From positions 1 through 21,987 of the forward strand of contig CAYTFZ010000037.1 of NCBI GenBank assembly GCA_964437215.1: a stretch of 21,987 bases of DNA, written 5' to 3'. This document shows, one piece after another, positions 1 to 8,112 of the stretch. Source of the stretch: JAAYAN01 sp964437215. Its GTDB lineage: Bacteria; Bacteroidota; Ignavibacteria; Ignavibacteriales; Melioribacteraceae. A model generated the notes under the pieces. It was not told the DNA's origin. It did not search any database and saw nothing but the letters and a program-made list of their open reading frames with translations. Both the position numbers and the translations under genes were made by a program. Each line of letters starts with the position of its first letter. Within the stretch, counting starts at the first letter, position 1.

Positions 1-2378
1 TTTATTTCGGCTTTATCGGAAATAACAGGTTCCTTAATTTCCGGAATCTTAAAGAAAGTATTGCTGTTATTTCCCGCAGCTTGTTTAAGCATTTTATTGT
101 CATCGGATTTCAGCTGCCGGTACGAACGTATTCGGCAGTTTCCGCCAAGATTCGATTTTATTGCAAGTTTCACAATTTTTCCGTCCTTCCATTCCAAATC
201 AGTAATTTCGAAACCGCCGCGTGCACGCAAACCTTGTATACTCCCCTCCTGCCATACATCCGGAAGCGCGGGAAGAACAAATATTGCATCATCATCGCTT
301 TGCATAAGCATTTCTGCAATTCCGGAAGTAAATCCGAAATTTCCGTCAATCTGGAACGGCGGATGCGCATCAAACATATTCGGATAAGTTCCGCCTTTTC
401 TGTCCTTAGAACTAACCAGACTTATTTGATCGGTAATTAACTTATATGCGTGGTTGCCGTCAAGAAAATGCGCCCACAGGTTTATTTTCCAGTTCATCGA
501 CCAGCCTGTTGAAGGATCGCCTCTGTAAATTAAAGAAGTACGCGCTGCATCAAATAATTCCGGAGCAGTAAAAGGTGAAATCTGGTTTGAAGGAAAAACT
601 CCGTAAAGATGCGAAACGTGTCTGTGATCGTCTTTAGGATTATCCAAATCTTCAATCCATTCCTGAAGCTGGCTGTGCTTCCCTATCTGCATAGGAGGAA
701 GCCTTTTGATAACTTCGTCAAGTTTAATTCTGAAACCGGAATCAACGTTCAATATTTCCGAAGCTTCTTTTGTTTTTGTAAAGAGGTCGAATAAAAGCTG
801 ATTATCCATTGTTGTTCCGTAAGAAATTGAAGCTTCGGGATGGCTGGACGGAGCATTTTCGGGTGAAACTGACGGCGAAACAACAAGCCATTTATTATTT
901 GGTTCTTCAATTAAAAAGCTTAAATAAAATTCAACTGAGCTTTTCATAACATCGTAAACGGATTTAAGATATTCCTTATCGCCGCTGAATAAATATTTAT
1001 CGTAAAGATGCTGGCAAAGCCAGGCGCCACCCATCGGCCACATCCCCCAGAATGAACCGTCAACAGGTCCGCAAATTCTCCAGACATCAGTGTTATGATG
1101 GCAAACCCAGCCGTCTGCTCCGTACATAATTTTTGCCGTTTCCTTGCCTGCTTCCGAAAGCTCTTTAACCATTTTGATTAAAGGTTCGTTCATTTCGCTT
1201 AAATTAGTTGTTTCGGACGGCCAGTAATTCATTTCGGCATTTATGTTTACTGTGTATTTGCTATCCCAAGGCGGCATCAGCTGATTGTTCCAAATTCCTT
1301 GCAGGTTTGCAGGCTGTCCCCCCGAGCGTGAAGATGAAATAAGCAGATAACGTCCGAATTGAAAATACAGCGCAGCTAATTGCGGATCGTTGCAGCCGGC
1401 AAATTGCTTAATCCTTATGTCTGTAGGATATTTTACATTATCATTTTCGCCAAGATTAATTTTAACACGGTTGAAATATTTGCCATAATCCGAAATATGA
1501 TCAGCCAGCAGATTGCCGTAATTTTTTCGCGAAGCATTTTCTAAATAATCGTAAGCTCTTTTTTCGGCATCTCCGCTGATATCTTTAAAATTATTAAAAC
1601 TTGTTGCAATAGAAATTAAAATAAGAGCTTCGTCTGCATTTGTAACTGTAAGATTATTTTCCTTGGAAGCAACGGTACCTCCCTTTGCAATTATTTTAAT
1701 TCGCGAATTAAATTTTACAGCTCCTTTTATTGAATCGCAATCTCCGCTTACACCCGATAATAAAAGCTCGTCGTTTCCTTTTGTGCAAATATTAACTGGC
1801 AAAGGATGATTTAGCGATGCAGAAAAATTAATCTTTCCCGGTTTATCTGCCGAAATCCTAATTGCAATAATCTGATCGGGGTAAGATGAAAAACATTCTC
1901 TTTTATATTTAACACCTTCCGCAGTATAAATTGTTGTTGCAACTGCATTTTCAATATTTAATTCCCTGTAATAATTACTGAATTTATCGTGTCCCGGAAA
2001 TGAAAGTGAAATACTTCCTGCAGTTTGATAAGGCATACCCTGAGTTTTACGGCTGATGAATTTGGCATCTACTAAATCCTGCGCTTCTTTATATTTCCCC
2101 TGAAAAATTAGTTCCCTTACTTTGGGAAGTGCTTCTTTTGCTGCCGGATTATTATTATTGGATGGCTGTCCTGCCCAAATTGTGTTTTCGTTAAGCTGTA
2201 TTTCCTCTTTCAGCGGATTTCCATAAATCATTGCTCCAAGCCGCCCGTTGCCAACAGGAAGAGCTTCAACCCATTGCTCGGCAGGTTTATCGTACCATAA
2301 CTTTAATAAAGTTTCACTTTGTGCAAAAGAATTCAGTTCAAGAAGTAAAGAAACCAGTAAAAATAAAATTCCTCTCAT
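1..2378 (-). CDS. GH95 family alpha-L-fucosidase / alpha-L-galactosidase, 3' end cut by window
   Basis: This exported glycoside hydrolase of family GH95 removes terminal alpha-L-fucose, or in some members L-galactose, from plant or host glycans by an inverting mechanism. About 792 residues are visible, near full family length, and the frame stays open to the window edge, so only a short C-terminal tail is probably missing. The N-terminus is a Sec-type signal peptide (MRGILFLLVSLLLELNSFAQ). Family catalytic motifs are present: NIN within NINAEMNYW (N378 and N380), SPEN (E507, expected general acid) and DGNFG (D678). These correspond to the Asn/Asn/Glu/Asp set known from the Bifidobacterium enzyme AfcA. 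The ATG at 2376-2378 follows an AAGGA ribosome site. It is the last visible gene of the operon, 29 bases after the GH43 gene. The family is secure. Whether the substrate is fucose or galactose is not decided by what I can see. Confidence 0.93.
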   Translation of the reverse strand, partial: MRGILFLLVSLLLELNSFAQSETLLKLWYDKPAEQWVEALPVGNGRLGAMIYGNPLKEEIQLNENTIWAGQPSNNNNPAAKEALPKVRELIFQGKYKEAQDLVDAKFISRKTQGMPYQTAGSISLSFPGHDKFSNYYRELNIENAVATTIYTAEGVKYKRECFSSYPDQIIAIRISADKPGKINFSASLNHPLPVNICTKGNDELLLSGVSGDCDSIKGAVKFNSRIKIIAKGGTVASKENNLTVTNADEALILISIATSFNNFKDISGDAEKRAYDYLENASRKNYGNLLADHISDYGKYFNRVKINLGENDNVKYPTDIRIKQFAGCNDPQLAALYFQFGRYLLISSSRSGGQPANLQGIWNNQLMPPWDSKYTVNINAEMNYWPSETTNLSEMNEPLIKMVKELSEAGKETAKIMYGADGWVCHHNTDVWRICGPVDGSFWGMWPMGGAWLCQHLYDKYLFSGDKEYLKSVYDVMKSSVEFYLSFLIEEPNNKWLVVSPSVSPENAPSSHPEASISYGTTMDNQLLFDLFTKTKEASEILNVDSGFRIKLDEVIKRLPPMQIGKHSQLQEWIEDLDNPKDDHRHVSHLYGVFPSNQISPFTAPELFDAARTSLIYRGDPSTGWSMNWKINLWAHFLDGNHAYKLITDQISLVSSKDRKGGTYPNMFDAHPPFQIDGNFGFTSGIAEMLMQSDDDAIFVLPALPDVWQEGSIQGLRARGGFEITDLEWKDGKIVKLAIKSNLGGNCRIRSYRQLKSDDNKMLKQAAGNNSNTFFKIPEIKEPVISDKAEI

Positions 2379-2407
2379 AAGATTATTCCTTTTAAATTAA
2401 AGTTAAA

Positions 2408-4006
2408 TTAGTACATAAATCCTGCATCAGTACGGAACCAGTCAAAATCGGCATATCCGCCTGTTTGTTTTGTTGCAAAATTGAAAAGACAAAATTTGTT
2501 ACCGGTAAAAACTTTAAGACTGAAACTCATTTCCAGCTTATTCCCGATATCATAAAAAGTTTTATTATCAAGACTGTACTGAAAAAATGCCGTTCCCGTT
2601 TCAGGAACAGCATTCCCCTTATAAAGTTTAGCGGCTCCCGAACCATAAAAAGCCCCGGCTCTAAAATATACTGTTGATTTATCAATCTGAACAGAATCTA
2701 TCGTTTTGCCGTTATTCGACATTATTATGTAATCTTTTCCGCCATATCTCTTAATCCCTACAAATCCGTATGGATTTTGAAAAACAGCAAGCCCTGCAAT
2801 ATCGCCGTCTTTCATATTTTCGGTATTTATTTTTGTTGTTCCGTAAGAAATAACAGAATCCGAATAGTGGGCAAAAATTCTTTGTGTGAGCATATTGGGC
2901 GCTTTTTGCAGACTGTCAACAACCCGGACTGTTTTTAATCTTAAAAATCCGGGGTTTTCCGATAAGCTCCATTTCTCCGGATCAGGATTATGGTTCCATC
3001 CCCATTGCATAGGAAGTTCTGAGCCGTTAAATTCATCAGATGTAGGGAAAATAGCTGCAGGATATTCTTTGCCAACATTTGGTTTTCTGTATTTTGTTAC
3101 CGCTTTGCTGTCAATTCCAATCATTGGCCAGCCATCTGTCCAAGTAACCGGCTGCAACGAGGGAAATCTTCCGAACGGACCGCTGTCAACAAAAAGCATC
3201 GTCCACCATTCACCGGTTTGTGTCTCTATTAATGCTCCCTGGTGTATTCCGTAATTTGGACCGTGCGTTAATTCATTTATTAAAAGCTTTTGCTCGTAAG
3301 TACCATATATATTTTTTGAACGCAAAGCAACTTGCATTCCGGCAAGACCCCCGTATGTGCAATATAAATAATATAAACCATTTATTTTATATACGTGGGT
3401 TCCTTCAAGTCCGCCGCGCAAATCGCCTTTATATACTTGAACATCATCGCCTTTGGGAGAAAAATCGTGATTAAGTTCTGTTATAAAAATTGTGCCGTAA
3501 CCGTGGGCAACATATATCTTCCCGTCATCATCAAAAAAAAGACCCGGATCGTAAAATCCTTTAGGTAAGTTTTTAATCTCCCAGGGTCCTTCTGCCTTTT
3601 CCGATGTACAAATGAAACCGCCTTCATCGAGAGTTATAAATAAAAGATAGAATTTACCGTTGTTGTATTTTATACTTGTTGCCCATTGACCTTTACCGTA
3701 TCTGTTACATCCGTCCAAGTTATAACAAGGGCTGAAATCGAATCGCGGAACCGCATTGCTGCAATATTCCCAATTAACTAAATCCTTTGATTTGAGAACA
3801 GTAACCCCGGGAAAAACAAACATAGAAGTTGTAATCATATAATAAGTGTCATTTACTCTTATTACATCCGGATCAGGAAAATCAGCAGCAATTACAGGAT
3901 TTGTATAAGTTCCGTCAAGATTATCGCTTTGATATTTTTGTGCAACAGTTATTGTTGATAAAACAGCAGCTAACACTAAGTATATAATATTCTTCTTAAA
4001 TATCAC
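2408..4006 (-). CDS. GH43 family exported beta-xylosidase / alpha-L-arabinofuranosidase
   Basis: This 532-residue exported enzyme has a five-bladed beta-propeller GH43 catalytic domain (about 32-310). A C-terminal beta-sandwich of the GH43-associated concanavalin-like type follows (about 320-528). Residues 1-22 form a signal peptide. The expected GH43 triad is visible: D45 in FPDPD (general base), D153 in YDPG (pKa modulator) and E201 in EGTHVY (general acid). Family members cleave xylose or arabinose side groups from arabinoxylan or arabinan. The subfamily cannot be assigned by eye, so the exact bond is open. Translation starts at GTG (4004-4006), with a GAGGT ribosome site a few bases upstream and no better ATG nearby. 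The gene lies 19 bases after the esterase gene and 29 bases before the GH95 gene, so one transcript is likely. Confidence 0.92.
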   Translation of the reverse strand: MIFKKNIIYLVLAAVLSTITVAQKYQSDNLDGTYTNPVIAADFPDPDVIRVNDTYYMITTSMFVFPGVTVLKSKDLVNWEYCSNAVPRFDFSPCYNLDGCNRYGKGQWATSIKYNNGKFYLLFITLDEGGFICTSEKAEGPWEIKNLPKGFYDPGLFFDDDGKIYVAHGYGTIFITELNHDFSPKGDDVQVYKGDLRGGLEGTHVYKINGLYYLYCTYGGLAGMQVALRSKNIYGTYEQKLLINELTHGPNYGIHQGALIETQTGEWWTMLFVDSGPFGRFPSLQPVTWTDGWPMIGIDSKAVTKYRKPNVGKEYPAAIFPTSDEFNGSELPMQWGWNHNPDPEKWSLSENPGFLRLKTVRVVDSLQKAPNMLTQRIFAHYSDSVISYGTTKINTENMKDGDIAGLAVFQNPYGFVGIKRYGGKDYIIMSNNGKTIDSVQIDKSTVYFRAGAFYGSGAAKLYKGNAVPETGTAFFQYSLDNKTFYDIGNKLEMSFSLKVFTGNKFCLFNFATKQTGGYADFDWFRTDAGFMY

Positions 4007-4025
4007 TTTTGTACCTCGAATAATT

Positions 4026-5951
4026 TTACTTAAATAATAATTGCGAAAAATTAAATAAATTATTTCTCCAAACCGGCCAGGTATGTCCGCCTGGATATTC
4101 GCTGTAAGTATAACGGATATTCATTTTATCAAATTCAGCCATCATTTTTTTACAATTTTCGTAAGCGATATCTTCTTTTTCGCCCATCGAAAGCCAAAAT
4201 TGTTTGAAGTTCGAATTTATTTTATCAGCATTGTTTTTCATAAAGCTGTATTGTTGATTTGCCAATTCGTCCATTCTTCCGATTAACCATCCTGAACTGA
4301 ATACACCAACATACGAAAATAATTCGCTGTTGTTGATTCCAACATACAAAGTCTGCAAACCTCCCATAGATAATCCTGCAAGAGCTCTGCTTTTTGAATC
4401 TGCTTTAACCCGATAGTTTTTTTCTACAAAAGGAATAACGCATTGTTTTAATTCGGATTCGAACATTTTAAGAGCTCCTTCGCCAAATCCGCCGAAATCT
4501 GTATTTGTATTGCCGTCTGGCATTACAATTATCATCGGTTCTGCTTTTTTATTTGCAATAAGATTATCAAGAATTAAATCGGTTTTTCCCTGCACAGCCC
4601 AGCCTCTTTCATCTTCGCCGCCGCCGTGCAATATGTAAAGCACAGGATATTCTTTATCCTGATTTTCATCGTAACCAGCCGGAGTGTATATGTAAAACTG
4701 CCTCCATTGGCGATAAACATTTGAATAGTATCGTTTAATCCTTATATCTCCGTGAGGAATATTTTTAAAAGCGTATATCGAATCTCCCTTGAAAGGAACT
4801 TCAATTCCGCTTGCCATACGTCCCATTCCGTAAAAAGTTTCGCTTGAAGGATCGGCTACGGCAATTCCATCAACAATAAGAGAATAATAGTGAAATCCTT
4901 CACTTAAAGGTTCGGTTTTTACTTCCCAATTACCTTCAGCATCTTTTACCATATCATATTTTTTACCAAGATCAATTTGCAACGATTTTGCATCGGGAGC
5001 TTTAATTTTAAATAATGCGCGGCTATCCGGTAAAATCTGCGGGAATTTGGCTCCTCTTACATTTGAAGAAGCCGGAAATCCTAATAGACTGTATTTATTA
5101 AATTTTGATTGATCAACCGGTTTAAAAATCAGCTGGCTATACATATACAAACCATTTTTCCACACTTTGAAATCGTGTACTCCCGGTTCAATATAAAAAA
5201 TATGAGGAACATCTTTAGAAACTAAATAATCGTGTGTGTTTTTACTTACAAAAATGAGATTATCATTATCACCGCACGAAATCCATAATAATTTCAATTT
5301 CTTTTTTGCTGTTTCAGTATCTTGTAAAAGCTGTTCCGGATTTTTAGTATTAGGAGCGGCAGAAAAACTTCCTACCCAGGCAAATTTATTTATATTTCCT
5401 AAACCGAAGTTTAAGGACTGTCCGCCACCCATCGATAAACCTGCAATAGCGCGGTTCTCTCTATCCTTATAACAAGAATATTTTTTTTCTACAAACGGAA
5501 TTAAATCATTAAGTAAATCTTTTTCGAATGTTGAAAATGCCTGAACTTTTTCAGGTTCCATAATATTTCCTGTCGCTCTGTCGTCTTTCATTGCGCGGCC
5601 GTTTGGAAGTACTACAATCATTGGTTTAATTTTTTTCTGGGCAAAAAGATTATCTAAAATAATCTGCGGCTGTCCGCCGTTAAGCCATTCAAATTCATCT
5701 CCGCCAATGCCGTGTAAAAGATACAAAACCGGGTATCTTTTTGATTTTGAATATCCAGGAGGGGTATAGATTACAACATTTCGTTTAACACCAACTGTTT
5801 TCGAATCATATTGAACAGTATCAAGTTTGCCATGTTTAATATCCGGATTAAAAACATCAAAACCGGCTGGAGCTTCGCGTTCAAAATCTTGCGCGCTTAA
5901 AAGTGAAGTAAAAAAGAAAATTGCTAACATCAGGATTAATTGTGGTTTCAT
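4026..5951 (-). CDS. Exported tandem CE1-type esterase with two catalytic domains
   Basis: This is a 641-residue exported protein with two alpha/beta-hydrolase esterase domains of the CE1 / feruloyl-esterase (Fes/XynZ) type. Between them is a CBM48-like immunoglobulin-fold (E-set) domain. Counting from the TTG five codons upstream of the chosen start: domain 1 is about 45-285 (nucleophile S178 in GLSMG, acid D233 or D235, H264), the linker domain about 312-392, and domain 2 about 405-645 (S533 in GLSMG, D599, H628). Both triads look complete. Family members release ferulate or acetate esters from xylan. The ATG at 5949-5951 is preferred over that TTG because AGAGGA lies directly before it; it gives a signal peptide beginning MKPQLILML. 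The GH43 and GH95 neighbours support a hemicellulose role. Which ester each domain cleaves is unknown. Confidence 0.9.
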   Translation of the reverse strand: MKPQLILMLAIFFFTSLLSAQDFEREAPAGFDVFNPDIKHGKLDTVQYDSKTVGVKRNVVIYTPPGYSKSKRYPVLYLLHGIGGDEFEWLNGGQPQIILDNLFAQKKIKPMIVVLPNGRAMKDDRATGNIMEPEKVQAFSTFEKDLLNDLIPFVEKKYSCYKDRENRAIAGLSMGGGQSLNFGLGNINKFAWVGSFSAAPNTKNPEQLLQDTETAKKKLKLLWISCGDNDNLIFVSKNTHDYLVSKDVPHIFYIEPGVHDFKVWKNGLYMYSQLIFKPVDQSKFNKYSLLGFPASSNVRGAKFPQILPDSRALFKIKAPDAKSLQIDLGKKYDMVKDAEGNWEVKTEPLSEGFHYYSLIVDGIAVADPSSETFYGMGRMASGIEVPFKGDSIYAFKNIPHGDIRIKRYYSNVYRQWRQFYIYTPAGYDENQDKEYPVLYILHGGGEDERGWAVQGKTDLILDNLIANKKAEPMIIVMPDGNTNTDFGGFGEGALKMFESELKQCVIPFVEKNYRVKADSKSRALAGLSMGGLQTLYVGINNSELFSYVGVFSSGWLIGRMDELANQQYSFMKNNADKINSNFKQFWLSMGEKEDIAYENCKKMMAEFDKMNIRYTYSEYPGGHTWPVWRNNLFNFSQLLFK

Positions 5952-5954
5952 ATT

Positions 5955-5960
5955 TCCTCT
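5955..5960 (-). promoter_or_regulatory. Ribosome binding site AGAGGA deciding the esterase start
   Basis: On the minus strand AGAGGA sits three bases before the ATG at 5949-5951. It lies inside the five extra codons that a TTG start at 5966 would add. A ribosome site placed there argues for the ATG. Confidence 0.7.
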
Positions 5961-5991
5961 ATTCAATTAAAAGTTAAAAAATAGTGTACTT

Positions 5992-6006
5992 TTTAATAGT
6001 ATTAAA
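5992..6006. repeat. Perfect AT-rich palindrome between SGNH and esterase genes
   Basis: TTTAATA-G-TATTAAA is a perfect 7+1+7 inverted repeat in the 71-base spacer (5952-6022). A weaker TTAAAAA / TTTTTAA pairing sits just beside it. It could be a regulator site or an mRNA processing or stability element. It could also be chance in AT-rich DNA. Confidence 0.3.
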
Positions 6007-6022
6007 TCCTTAATAAATAATT

Positions 6023-7921
6023 CTATATTTTTTTTAGTATTTCTTGTTTCAATTTTATGGCTTCGGAATAATCCGGTTTCACTGATAAACATTCATTAAT
6101 CTTTTTCAAAGCAGCTTCATAATTGTTTTTTTTGAAATAAGAAAATGATAAATAATATAAAACTTGTATGTCTTTTGGGAAATATTGATATGTCTTTTCC
6201 AGATAACCAATAGCCTCATCAGTTTTGCCTCTGTAAAATTGTATTATTCCTACTCGTTTTGTAGAATAATCATTTAGATCCAGTTTATTTCGGTAATAGA
6301 AATAAGTAATTAAACTATTAAAATCACCTAACAGCGGATATTGATTAAGCAAAATATCAATATGCTTCAAATAATTTTTAATATCATCTTTCAATAAATA
6401 AGTTTTTGCAGCAAGCAGATGAGCATCTGACCAAGACATTCCTTCAATTCTAAACACCGCAATGGAATCAATAAAGTCTTTTGGTTTAAAGAAATTTATA
6501 AAATCGCTATGCTGGAAATTTGCTAAATCCAAATTTTTCTTTGCAAAAGGCCAATTGCTTTTTAATAACGTAACGCTATAATTTCCCATAACTGAATCTA
6601 ATCTGGAAAATATAAAGTTTTCTAAAGTTAAGCTATCTTGTTTATTAAAAGATATTACCGCTTTTTCATATTCAGGAATAAATTTAAACTTATTCATTGT
6701 TTCGTAAAATGTTTTCCCAATTAACTGATATCCTTTTAAATTAGGATGAAGATGATCAACCATAAGGTTATTTCCAACAATTCCATCCGGACTTACAGAA
6801 TTAAAAATTGAATCGACCGGAATTACAGGATAATTGTATTTTGCACCCAAATCCGAAATAACATCATTTATTTTTTCGGGAGCTCTGAATTTAAGTGCAT
6901 CCAAATCCTTTGCTAATCGGAATAAGGAATCAGCTTTTTTCCTATTTCCGTTTTTAAGCGCTTCTTTTGCAAAACTAAAAATCTCGTCGGCATTAGGATA
7001 ATCATTTGTTTTAGCAGAAATTAATGGCGGCTGGTCTTTTAGATTGCTTGCTATTCTGCTGAGAATTACAGGAATATTATTGTCTTTTAAAATAGAAAGC
7101 ATATCTGATAAATTGTCGTTAAATTGTTCGATACCGGCGTTATAAACTTCAGAATCCATTAGTATATTTTTGTCTTCGGGCATTTTCGACATTAATGTGC
7201 CCGAAAATTTCTCATCTGATGATGATACTGATTTAAATACCCAACTAATAAAATTTCTAACTAACTGTGTTGTTTTGAATTCATTCAGAAATAACATTAA
7301 TCTTATAACAGTTCGCGATGAGCCGAATGATTGAACAGACCCTACACCTAAAGCGCCGTAATATTCGTTATGCCCTGCATAGATAAGTACTAAATCTGGC
7401 TTTTGCTTAATTACGCCAGGCAATAAATCCATCATTGTATACGAATTTACCCCGGTCATTGCAATATTCACAACCTCAACAGGCGTATTCGGGTAAGTTA
7501 ATTCGAGTCGTTTTCTAATATATCTTGAAAATGATCCTGGCGGATTAAAAGGATATCCTTCCGCGCTGCTGCCTCCTAAAACAAATACTCTAAAAGAATT
7601 TTGTTTTTTCTCAATATCAAAATAATCTTCGCTTACAGAAGGGACAAAACCTTCGCTAAAAAAATATTTTTTGCCAATATCCCTGTTTAGCATGTATTTG
7701 CCTTGCCCGGCATCAATCCATTGGGTGTAATCGTCCCCGTAATTTGCTAAACGCAAACTGACTTCCAGAACAATTATAAATATTACCGGAATTAAATATG
7801 CAGCAATGTAAAACCATTTAGGAGCTTTTTTCCTAATTACAGTATTTTCTTCTTTTACTTTTAGTTTATTATTTTTTGCAGTATTTTTTTCTACAGGAGC
7901 ATTCTTACCAGATTTTTTCAT
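6023..7921 (-). CDS. Membrane-anchored SGNH/GDSL hydrolase with TPR-like C-terminus
   Basis: This 632-residue protein has a Lys-rich cytoplasmic N-terminus, one membrane helix (about 37-57), and an extracytoplasmic SGNH esterase domain (about 105-410). The SGNH blocks are readable: S118 in LGGSSAEG (nucleophile), G157 in MTGVN, N185 in GHNEYYG, and D389/H392 in VDHLHPN. A helical segment (about 311-345) is inserted in the hydrolase fold. The C-terminus (about 555-630) resembles tetratricopeptide repeats, for example residues 585-620. Related proteins deacylate or deacetylate carbohydrates, but the substrate here cannot be read. The ATG at 7919-7921 has no clear Shine-Dalgarno sequence. It is the first gene of the polysaccharide operon, 71 bases before the tandem esterase, so it may help with ester removal or with surface assembly. 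Family confidence is high; function is inferred. Confidence 0.85.
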   Translation of the reverse strand: MKKSGKNAPVEKNTAKNNKLKVKEENTVIRKKAPKWFYIAAYLIPVIFIIVLEVSLRLANYGDDYTQWIDAGQGKYMLNRDIGKKYFFSEGFVPSVSEDYFDIEKKQNSFRVFVLGGSSAEGYPFNPPGSFSRYIRKRLELTYPNTPVEVVNIAMTGVNSYTMMDLLPGVIKQKPDLVLIYAGHNEYYGALGVGSVQSFGSSRTVIRLMLFLNEFKTTQLVRNFISWVFKSVSSSDEKFSGTLMSKMPEDKNILMDSEVYNAGIEQFNDNLSDMLSILKDNNIPVILSRIASNLKDQPPLISAKTNDYPNADEIFSFAKEALKNGNRKKADSLFRLAKDLDALKFRAPEKINDVISDLGAKYNYPVIPVDSIFNSVSPDGIVGNNLMVDHLHPNLKGYQLIGKTFYETMNKFKFIPEYEKAVISFNKQDSLTLENFIFSRLDSVMGNYSVTLLKSNWPFAKKNLDLANFQHSDFINFFKPKDFIDSIAVFRIEGMSWSDAHLLAAKTYLLKDDIKNYLKHIDILLNQYPLLGDFNSLITYFYYRNKLDLNDYSTKRVGIIQFYRGKTDEAIGYLEKTYQYFPKDIQVLYYLSFSYFKKNNYEAALKKINECLSVKPDYSEAIKLKQEILKKI

Positions 7922-8003
7922 TTTTTTTTCAAATCAGATTAATGTTAAACTTTAGTTAGCGTGTAAATAATTCATTAGGTTATAAGTTTTATTATTTCAA
8001 CAA

Positions 8004-8011
8004 CAAATATA
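8004..8011 (-). promoter_or_regulatory. Possible Bacteroidota-type -7 element for the polysaccharide operon
   Basis: On the minus strand TATATTTG matches the TAnnTTTG -7 consensus known for the Bacteroidota primary sigma factor. It lies 82 bases before the SGNH start codon. No convincing -33 TTTG occurs at the right spacing. A 14-base inverted repeat (8014-8027; AATCAA and TTGATT arms) lies immediately upstream and could be an operator. Confidence 0.35.
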
Positions 8012-8060
8012 AGAATCAATTTTGATTTAGAGCACCATAATGAATAATTTTGAAGCACAT

Positions 8061-8093
8061 AAAAAATCCGGCATTTAAATCCGGATTTTTTTT
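8061..8093 (-). terminator. Rho-independent terminator ending the hydrogenase operon
   Basis: An 11-base perfect inverted repeat (AAAAAATCCGG and CCGGATTTTTT) with a 9-base loop is followed by a T-run in the minus direction. It lies 19 bases after the hydA1 stop codon. It separates the hydrogenase operon from the polysaccharide operon. Confidence 0.85.
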
Positions 8094-8112
8094 AAGTAAT
8101 TATTTGTAATAA

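Noticed and set aside
81..440. Plus-strand ORFs inside 1-2378 and other minus-strand genes
   Set aside because: They are antisense shadows of well-supported genes, with no recognisable protein features.
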